NCBI RefSeq assembly: GCF_040802235.1
Contig: NC_133167.1
Coordinates: forward strand, 14,128,501-14,192,500
Length of the DNA: 64,000 bases
Direction: 5' to 3'
DNA from: Manis javanica
Taxonomy: Eukaryota; Chordata; Mammalia; Pholidota; Manidae
Positions 56,320 through 64,000 of this stretch are shown piece by piece. The position numbers and the translations under genes are program-made. The stretch's first letter is position 1; each line of letters begins with the position of its first letter. The notes under the pieces were generated by a model, which was not told where the DNA came from, did no database searches, and saw only the letters and a program-made list of their open reading frames with translations.

Positions 56320-56745
56320 CTCACTTTTATTGAGATACAATTGGCATATAACCTTGTATAAGTTTAAGGTGTACAACGTGATAATTTGATACACTTACAT
56401 ATTACAAAATGATTGCCACCATAACATTAGCTAACACCTGCATCATATCACATAATTAATACTTCTTTTTTTTGTGGTGAGAACATTGATGATCTATTCT
56501 CTTAGCAACTTTCAAGTATATAATACAGTATGATGAACTATAATCACTGTGCTGTACATTAGATTCCCAGGGCTTGTTCATTTTATAACTGGGAGTTTGT
56601 ACCCTTTGACCATGATCTCCCCATTTCCCCATTCTGGTCTGTGTTTCTATGACTTTGGCTATTTTAGATCTCACATAGAAGTGAGATCATACACTATTTG
56701 TCTTTCTCCGACTTACTGTACTTAGCATAATGCCCTCAAGGTCTA
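56320..56745 (-). mobile_element. Old L1 3'-end fragment 1
   Basis: 'ttttattgagatacaattgg', 'catataaccttgtataagtt', 'taaggtgtacaacgtgataa' and 'gtgctgtacattagattccc' are the inverted 3' end of an L1M-type LINE. No coding capacity. It is antisense to PAX3, the usual orientation for intronic L1s. Confidence 0.85.
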
Positions 56746-57019
56746 TCTATGCTGTTTTAATAGGCAGGTCACTTCAACATTTGTTCTTAGGTGTTGTGTG
56801 AAAAGGAGATGAATTCTTCATACGTCGAATTTTTTTTCTTCTAATTCTCCCACTATGAGTGACCACTTTGCAGGAGTATTTTTAGGAGGAGCAGAATGCC
56901 CAGAAACGGGAAGTCCACTGGATGTAACAACTTAACTCTAACTCCTCCTTTAGGCTTTGTTCAAGGAGGTAATCTAAGCATGGAGTTACAAACGCCTACT
57001 AATTTTTTTCTAGTTTCCT

Positions 57020-57590
57020 TCTTTTTGTGATTTAATTTTTTTTACATCACATAGTAAAATAGATTTCTCTGTAATATTTTTTTGTATTTGTGAAATTTCA
57101 TATAACGTGGAACTAACCATTTTAAAGTAAACAATCCAGTGGCATTTAGTACATTCACAATGTAGTGCAACCACCAGCTCCATCTATTTCTAAAATATTT
57201 TCATCATCATAAAAGGAAACCCTGTACCCATTAAGCGGTTGCTTTCCGTTGCCCTCGCCCTCCCTGCAGCACAGTGATTGTAGTTCACAGTGTTCTAGTA
57301 ACCACCCATCTGTGTTTTGTCTCTATGGATTTAACTATTCTGCTTATTTTATATAAATGGAGTCATGTGATAGATGATCTTCTGTGTTTGGCCTCTTTCA
57401 CTTAGCACAATGTTTTAGAGGTTCATCCACGTAGTAGCCCAAATCAGTACTTCATTTTTCTTTATGGCTCAATAATATTCTGTTATATGCACAGACCAAA
57501 GTTTGTTTAGGCTGTTTCCACCTTTTTGCTGTTATTTATAATGCAGCTATGAACATGTGTGTACAAGTATTTGTTCTTTTTGGAATTTTA
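57020..57590 (-). mobile_element. Old L1 3'-end fragment 2
   Basis: 'aaccattttaaagtaaacaa', 'tccagtggcatttagtacat', 'tcacaatgtagtgcaaccac' and 'aaaccctgtacccattaagc' follow another inverted L1M 3' end, with a T-rich left edge (57000-57080). Confidence 0.85.
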
Positions 57591-58400
57591 ACACACATAT
57601 AAATTCACGTGGCCACCATCACCATCAGAATATGGAATATTATCATCATCCCCCGCAAATCCTTGTGCTATCCCTTTGAAAGTGCACCCTCCTCCCATTC
57701 CCAGCTCTTGGAAATCACTAATCTGTTCTCCATCAGTGTCAATTTGTTCTTTTAAGAATATCATATAAATTGAATCATACCATGCATAACTTTTTGAGAT
57801 TGGCTTTTTTCACTTGGTATAATCATTTTGAGATTCATCCAAGTTGCTGCACATGTCAACATTTCATTCCTTTTTATTGCTGAATAGTATTCCATTGAAT
57901 GGATGTGTCAGGGTTTGTTTATCCATTCACCTGTTGAAGAACATTTGGGTTATTTCCAGTTTTTGTTCCTTATGACTAGAGCTGCTATAAACATTTGTGT
58001 AGAGGTGCTGTGTAGACACAAGTTTTCATTTCTCTTGAGTAAATGCCTAGGAGTGGGATTACTGGGTCACATATTAAGGGTATGTTTAACTTTATAAGGA
58101 ACTGCCAAACTTTTCCCACAATGGTGTGTCATTCTATATTCCATTAGCAATGAATAAGCATTCCAGTGCTTGGCATCTGTGCCAGTCAGTATTGGTATTG
58201 TCGGTATTTTTAATTTTAGCTATTCTAATCTTTGTGCAGTGATATCTAATCATGGTTTTAATTCACATTTCCCTAATGGCTAATGATACTGAGCATCTTT
58301 ACATATGCTTATTTGTCATCCCTATATCCTCTTTGTGAGTGTCTTTTCAACTCTTGTTCATTTTTTAATTATTTATTTTGTTTTCTTACTGTTGAATTCT
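57591..58400 (-). mobile_element. Old L1 fragment 3, part before the nested insertion
   Basis: A separate inverted L1M 3' end starts near 57600 and runs through 'tgctgaatagtattccattg', 'gggtcacatattaagggtat' and 'ggctaatgatactgagcatc'. It is interrupted at 58415 by a younger L1 and resumes at 59091. Confidence 0.8.
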
Positions 58401-58414
58401 GAGAGTTCTTTTTA
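58401..58414. repeat. Target-site duplication, left copy
   Basis: 'gagagttcttttta' here and at 59077-59090 are identical and flank the younger L1. Confidence 0.9.
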
Positions 58415-59076
58415 TTTTACTTTTATTTTAATTAATCTATTATTGATATACACTCTTATGAAGGTTTCACAAGAAAAACAATGTGGTTATTACATTCACC
58501 CTTATTATTGAGTCCCCCCACCACACCCCATTGCATTCACTGTCCATCAGTGTATTAAGATGCCACAGATTCCCTATCTGTCTTCTCTGAGCTACACTGT
58601 CTTCCCTGTGACCCCACATACACCATGTGCACCAATCATGATACCCCACAATCCCCTTCTCCCTTGCTCCCCCACTCACCCTCCACCACCCCTCCCCTTT
58701 GGTAAACAGTCCCTTCTTGGAGTCTGTGTGTCTGCTGCTATTTTGTTTCTTCAGTTTTGCTTCGTTGTTATACTCCACAAATGAGGGAAATCATGTGGTA
58801 TTTGTCTTTCTTTGCCTGACGTATTTCACTGACCATAATACCCCCTAGTTCCATCCATGTTGTTGCAAATGGTAGGATTTCTTTCTTTCTTATGGCTAAA
58901 TAGTATTCCATTGTGTATACGTACCACATTTTCTTTATCCATTCATCTACTAATGGACACTTAGGTTGCTTCCATATCTTGGCTATTGTAAGTAGTGCTG
59001 TGATAAACATAGGGGTGCATATGTCTTTTTGAATCTGAGAAGTTGTTTTTTTTGGGTAAATTCCTAGAAGTGGAGA
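58415..59076 (-). mobile_element. Younger 5'-truncated L1 nested in an older L1
   Basis: The 662-bp insert is on the - strand. Its + strand left edge is T-rich (degraded poly(A)), followed by a 3' UTR of about 350 bp. The - strand reading of 59010-58768 then gives the C-terminal end of L1 ORF2 ('YTMEYYLAIRKKEILPFATT'). It is 5'-truncated and inactive. It has perfect 14-bp target-site duplications. Its 3' UTR is of a non-primate, non-rodent type and could help to place the species. Confidence 0.92.
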
Positions 59077-59090
59077 GAGAGTTCTTTTTA
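59077..59090. repeat. Target-site duplication, right copy
   Basis: Identical to 58401-58414. Confidence 0.9.
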
Positions 59091-59730
59091 ATATTCTGGG
59101 TACAAATCCTTTCTCAGATATAGGACTTCCAAATATTTTCTCTCATCTCTAGCTTGTCTGTTCATTCTCATAATAGTGTCTTTAGCAGAAGAGATTTTTA
59201 TTTCAGTGAAGTTCAATGTGTTGTTTTTAAAATTTTTGGTTGTTGCTTTTTAGTATCGTATCTAAGAACTTTTTGCCTACCTTCTGGTCATGGAGACCTT
59301 CTCCTATGAAGCTTAGATTTTCATTTAGATCTGTGATACATTTTCACTTAATTTTTGTATGTGGTTTTATGTTTAGGGCAAGGTTTGTTTATTTATGTTT
59401 TGCATATATATGTCCAATTGCTCCAGTACCATTTGTTGGAAAGACTAAACTTTTCTCATCAAACTGCTTTTGCTCCTCTGTCTAAATCAACTAGCTATAT
59501 TCATGTGGATCTGTGTTTGAACACTATTCTGTTCCATTGATTGATGTGCTTATATCACTTTGCTAATTCCACAATGTCTTGATCACTGTTGTTTTGTAGT
59601 AATTCTTAAAATCCTATAACATGATTCCTCCAACCTTATTCTTTTTCAAAATTGTTTTTAGCTATTCTATTACTTTTCTGCATACATTTGTTTATATCTA
59701 AAAAATTCCTGCTGGGAACAATTTAATTTT
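59091..59730 (-). mobile_element. Old L1 fragment 3, part after the nested insertion
   Basis: 'atattctgggtacaaatcct', 'ttctcagatataggacttcc' and 'aatattttctctcatc' continue the older L1 interrupted at 58415. The inverted ORF2-region pattern runs to about 59730. Confidence 0.8.
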
Positions 59731-61179
59731 TGAAAGGTATTCTGTTTTGGTTTTGAAGAGTTTGGGAAATCAGATAGTCATCACAAAATGAATCTATTTC
59801 TATTACATGCAAAATTAATAAAATGACCTACCAAATTGGGGATGCAATTCTGTTACAAATTCTTCCCCTATGTAAGTGCTGGGTTTTAGTGAAATGGTTG
59901 GGTATAAGTCAGGGAGGTTGAGCAAAGTCATGTCTATACCAGAGATAAACTTTGAATCGCCACGCATGTTTAACCTGCTTTCCGCATTTGTCATGCAACG
60001 CTCAAAATCAGTCTTAGAGAACAAGGAAGGCATACATGAAACGTTTAATGTATGTTCATGAAGAACAGGTCAACGTGCCCTTGGCTTTTGTATCATTTAT
60101 TTAATTTATATAATTTTAAGCCTTTGGGTCCTTTCAAAAACATTTGCAAATGTGCAGTATTATAGGGTTTCCAGGCCAATGCTCCTGAATTAAGAACTAG
60201 AATACCAGAAACTCAAGGAGGGAAGTAGAAGGTAGGAAGTTTTGCTTTCTTTTTCTGCTTTGAGCTAAGAAAGAAACCCACACTTTGCTTTGTCTCAGAA
60301 GGGGATAACTAGATAGATGTTACAACCTTCTTGGTATCTTTTCCTCCTGGCCTAGAATTTCAGTGCAGAGTTCCACCGAACTATGAAAGCTGTCCTAAGG
60401 TTTTATACAAATTGACACGTATGCCAGGTATTTGGCATGTTTTTTCTACCCATTTTCTAACATTTAGAATAGAACTAACATTTAACACTTAACAAAGTCA
60501 GTGTGACCAGTATGAAAATGAGCTTAACGTATCATCAAGGATTCAACAAGCAAGTCTTAACTTTGGCAGAGAATGCTGTAAAACTCTTGGTTTTTCTAGG
60601 GAGGCTGTTAAAAGTCAGTCATCCTGGACATCTTGGCAGCTTGCTATGTGCATGCCAGGTCTGCCAGAATAACTCAGCTTGTCAATCTAATTTTGGAAAC
60701 TTTGGGTTAGATAAAGTCTGCTTGTTTCAGGTTACTCCTTAACAACTGTATATTGAACTATCCAATCCCAAGTTAAAGTTTATCAGTTAAGTAATTTTAG
60801 GAATTTTGCATTGAGGCTACAGTGCTTGGAAGGATGTGGAGCTGAACATTTGTGGCTACTTGAGTTCATGTTAATTATTTATACAAAGTCTAGGTGGCTT
60901 TATGTGCTTCTTCAGTGGGTCCAAGGAAAGCATTATTTTTAAATTTATGTTGCCAGAAATACTTTTTTTTTGTCCCTCAACGAAAATTGTATGGTGTTGA
61001 AATATAGCCACATGTAAATGAAAGGTAGTTGTTTGATGTCTTAAAGAACAAATAGAAATATCGTTCTGTAAAACTATCACAATCCAGCAATGATGATTAT
61101 AATGCTTTATTTTTCTGTAATTTTTTTTACATGCAGTTCTTATTTGCCATTTCAGTATCTGATGTGTTGTACGTAGAAG
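59731..61179. other. Intron 4 unique DNA
   Basis: No gene or named repeat recognised. Confidence 0.45.
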
Positions 61180-61300
61180 GGCACTGTTTTCCCCTCCTCA
61201 GAGATGAAGGCAGTGAGACTCAGGAAATTGAAGTGACTGATCCAATATTGAGCCAGAGTAAGGAGCAGAATCAGGCTGAGAACCTCAGTCTCCTGAGGGC
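61180..61300 (-). repeat. MIR SINE, inverted
   Basis: 'cctcagagatgaaggcagtg', 'agactcaggaaattgaagtg' and 'gccagagtaaggagcagaat' follow the reverse complement of MIR. Confidence 0.6.
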
Positions 61301-62689
61301 CAATCTGAAGCGGCACTTTACTTTTAACTGGAACAAATTCCTGCCATAAATATATAAGAAAACGGAAAGGATGACTCCAAAGTACCGAACGCTGATTTGA
61401 AGGAAACGGTATTTTTAAAACAAATTTTCTATTAACGCAAGAATGTTGAACGCCATAGCACCAGCTCTGGCTTTGAAATGTTTCAGAGAATGCAGGCAGT
61501 GGGTATTTTTCTAAGTGCCATGAGTGCTCTTACCCAGTGTAATTTCTGTGTTTGCACTAGGAGTTATAAACCCTTTATTTTAACGTTCTTCATAGATGTT
61601 GATTGGTATAATATTATGCCTAGTTTTTGTATTTGGTATATGTTACCTGCGAAGTGCTTGTTTGCTTTCTGCAATCTTCTTGTCTTACCTTTTGATCTAG
61701 ATATCAGTCAGGCAGAAACAATGTGATTCCAGCCTTTAATGTAATACAATTCCAGGAATTAGGACTTTCCAACTCAGAATGCATCAGGAAGTGGGGAACA
61801 GGCTTATTCAACAATGATGTTCTGTTGGATAAATTGTGTTGGTTGCTTCTAAATGTGCGCGTGTGTGCGTCTGCGTGTTTGCTTAGATGCAGTAAGGGCT
61901 GGTTTTTCCTCTCCCAACAAACCACTCTTGAAAGGTAGATCTCGGCTGCTGTAAAATATATCAGGTAAAATGTAGAATAATTTAGTTTAGGAAAATTTAA
62001 ATTTTCAGATTGTTTAAAAAAGGAAGCCACAGAAGCACAAATCTGCAGGAACAAGTTTCTTTATTCCAATTCCAACTGAGGGCAGTTTAGCAGCTCACTT
62101 CACAGAATGCCTCAGGGTTTGAGATTTTTATAGTGTGTGTTAAATCAGTGCCATGCAGTCAATCCCAGATTTGACCCAAGAGAATAAGGCTCTGGAAAAA
62201 AAGTCTCAGTGTTACCAAGAAGAGACCTTTTTTTTGAAGAACTGAATATTTCAGATCCACACTTTAGGAAGATATAGTAAACATGCAATAAAACTCAGAA
62301 TAAAAAAAAAAAAATCCCATGTGCCCAAAATATTCTCTTATTGCAAACAATATACAAGGTTTTGAATCAAGTCCAAAGGTTAGAGGTTCTTGCTGGTAAG
62401 CCAAGGAGGGAAAGGAGGTGTATGGATGCATGTCAGTTTTCAGATTCTGGGGTCAAGCTGACATTCCTAAAAGGAACAAGGCATCTTCAGAAAAAGTGTG
62501 ATTATCAAACCCAGGTCAAAGTTTATCTCTAGGTCAATGAAAAGGAGGAGGAGGCAGGGCTGTCATTCAGGCTCTGAATATAAGCTTTGTATTTAAATAA
62601 GTTTGTGTCAAGGTACTCACTTAAAAAATTACTGTCTTAGGTTGATTAAATATTATTTAATAATAGAATCAGAAAATTATTCTCACTTT
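61301..62689. other. Intron 4 unique DNA
   Basis: No gene or named repeat. An A13 run lies at 62303-62315. Confidence 0.45.
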
Positions 62690-62830
62690 TAATTAGTATG
62701 GAGTAATAATAATAATAGTAATTGTAAAGCTTCACATACCTTACATAATTTAACCCTCAAAACAATGCTAAGGTAAATGTTATTATTCCCACTTTGCAGA
62801 TGGAAACCTCTTTTAAGGTTGTACTAAAGG
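62690..62830 (-). repeat. MIR-family SINE, inverted
   Basis: 'aataataataatagtaattg', 'cttcacataccttacataat', 'ttaaccctcaaaacaatgct' and 'cccactttgcagatggaaac' match an inverted MIR-type element. Confidence 0.7.
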
Positions 62831-63019
62831 GCGGATAAATACGCAAAGACTTTTATGATTCCCCTCAAAAACATTGATGGTGTGACATGAATTAATCCTA
62901 CTTTGATTTAATAAAAATGCAAGTGGGCTTACGTGCACTGCAGAAACTCAAGTCGGTTTTAGGATGGAAGGGTGTCTCTCAAGGATTTCTCTTACTTAAG
63001 CGCTTCTTGTGTTTTTTCC

Positions 63020-63270
63020 TTCCCCTTTCCCCAGAAGGGTTCGCCGTCCCTCCCGTCACAAAGCGCCCTCTGTGCCCGGCCAGCCCGGTGCTGTGGGAAC
63101 TCGGAGCCGACGGCGGGGCCGGCGGTGGCCGGGGACGCTGGGAGGCCCCGGGGCGCGAAAGGGCCCGTTTTCTGCCGCCCGGCCTGCGGGGCCCTGGGTG
63201 CGCGGGGCCCAGGGGCCCCCCGTACTCCTCATTGTCCTTTAGGTAGCGCGGGAGGCCATCTCCACTGCAT
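63020..63270. promoter_or_regulatory. Second CpG island in PAX3 intron 4, with a splice-acceptor-like edge
   Basis: About 230 bp very rich in CpG are isolated in AT-rich DNA. The left edge, 'ttttttccttcccctttccc' then 'cag' ending at 63034, is an excellent acceptor. From 63035 the frame that would follow exon 4 is open for 69 further codons to a TAG at 63244. No homology is recognised. It may be a CpG-island regulatory element or a cryptic terminal exon. Confidence 0.45.
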
Positions 63271-64000
63271 ACAGACGCACCCGCTTTCAGACATCAATCG
63301 AGGCAGGTGTTGTTCATTTGATCACTTTTCGCTGCACAAAATGAAGGATGAGTTTGCAACAGGGTATGGAAAATAGGCAGTTTCTCAGCGGAAGTAGTCG
63401 AGAACAGGAGGCCCCACAATGAGTGTGCTAAAACCACTAATAATAATTTTTTTTAAATTCGCAAGCTTTGCAGGTTTTAATTTTTCTGCTTGCTGTTGAG
63501 GCAGAAAAATAATTGTTCTAGCCTCCTACGAATGCTTCGAACATGAAAGCCTATCGTTAATTGGCCATTTATGTTCGGCTGTGTAAGTTAAAAGCAAAGG
63601 CAAACAGAATACATCTTGAATTACTATGATGTGAGAACTTAAATAAGTTGGGCCAGGAGTGTGAGGAATTAGATGCTATCTGAAGGCCTACAAATGCGGA
63701 GCCATTTATTCAACAAATATTTATGTGTCCCTGTTAGGAAAAGGCACCTGGAGACATTTAAGCAAAGTGTAGACAGTTTAAAATCAATGTGGAAGTTTTT
63801 GTTCCCTTTTTAGGGGTGTGTTTCTCACCAAAAAAGAGCCTGTGGCGTGGTGTGCCTGTGGGCCCATCTGTGAATATTTTCCAGGTTTCACCAGCATATT
63901 ATAACTATTACTAGTTGTATTTACTATCTCCAACTTGTCTTACTCAACGAAAGTCATCACCGCAGGGTCCACTTCAACGACGCAGAGTGAGCCGAAGTTT
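63271..64000. other. Intron 4 DNA, AT-rich, to window end
   Basis: The first 100 bp ('gttcatttgatcacttttcg' then 'ctgcacaaaatgaagg') look constrained. No gene recognised. Confidence 0.4.

Overview
The window is nuclear DNA of a placental mammal. It holds the 5' third of PAX3 on the + strand, about 20 kb of upstream DNA with an intronless RING-finger gene, and about 35 kb of the long PAX3 intron 4. The evidence is four PAX3 exons with correct splice sites and phases, mammalian repeats (MIR, L2, MER5A, MER20, L1) and CpG islands. I saw no Alu, rodent B1/B2, carnivore CAN or ruminant Bov-tA SINEs, so a primate, rodent, carnivore or ruminant source looks unlikely. The species is otherwise undetermined.

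Layout. 1-3890: quiet DNA with ancient repeats. 3890-6580: a CpG-island promoter and a single-exon gene for a 335-residue RING protein with two membrane segments. 6581-10840: AT-rich spacer with an 82-bp tandem duplication. 10840-23100: alternating CpG-rich blocks and AT-rich islets, including a 202-bp duplication and a CA microsatellite. 23120-24350: candidate proximal enhancers and the PAX3 promoter. 24736-29024: PAX3 exons 1 to 4, which encode the N-terminus, the whole paired domain and the octapeptide. 29025-64000: intron 4, with an internal CpG island (31830-32220), several conserved-looking AT-rich blocks, a cluster of antisense L1 fragments (56320-59730) and a second intronic CpG island (63020-63270). 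The homeodomain exons (5 onward) are not in the window.

How it works together. PAX3 is a paired-box/homeodomain transcription factor of neural crest, dorsal neural tube and muscle progenitors. The string of CpG islands and AT-rich blocks around its first exons fits the regulatory landscape of a developmental gene. The RING gene lies on the same strand about 20 kb upstream, and nothing in the sequence shows that the two are co-regulated. I found no virus-derived or novel multi-gene system. The points most worth checking are the poorly known RING gene, the tandem splice acceptor at exon 3, the read-through frame after exon 4, the intronic CpG islands and a dated nested L1 insertion.
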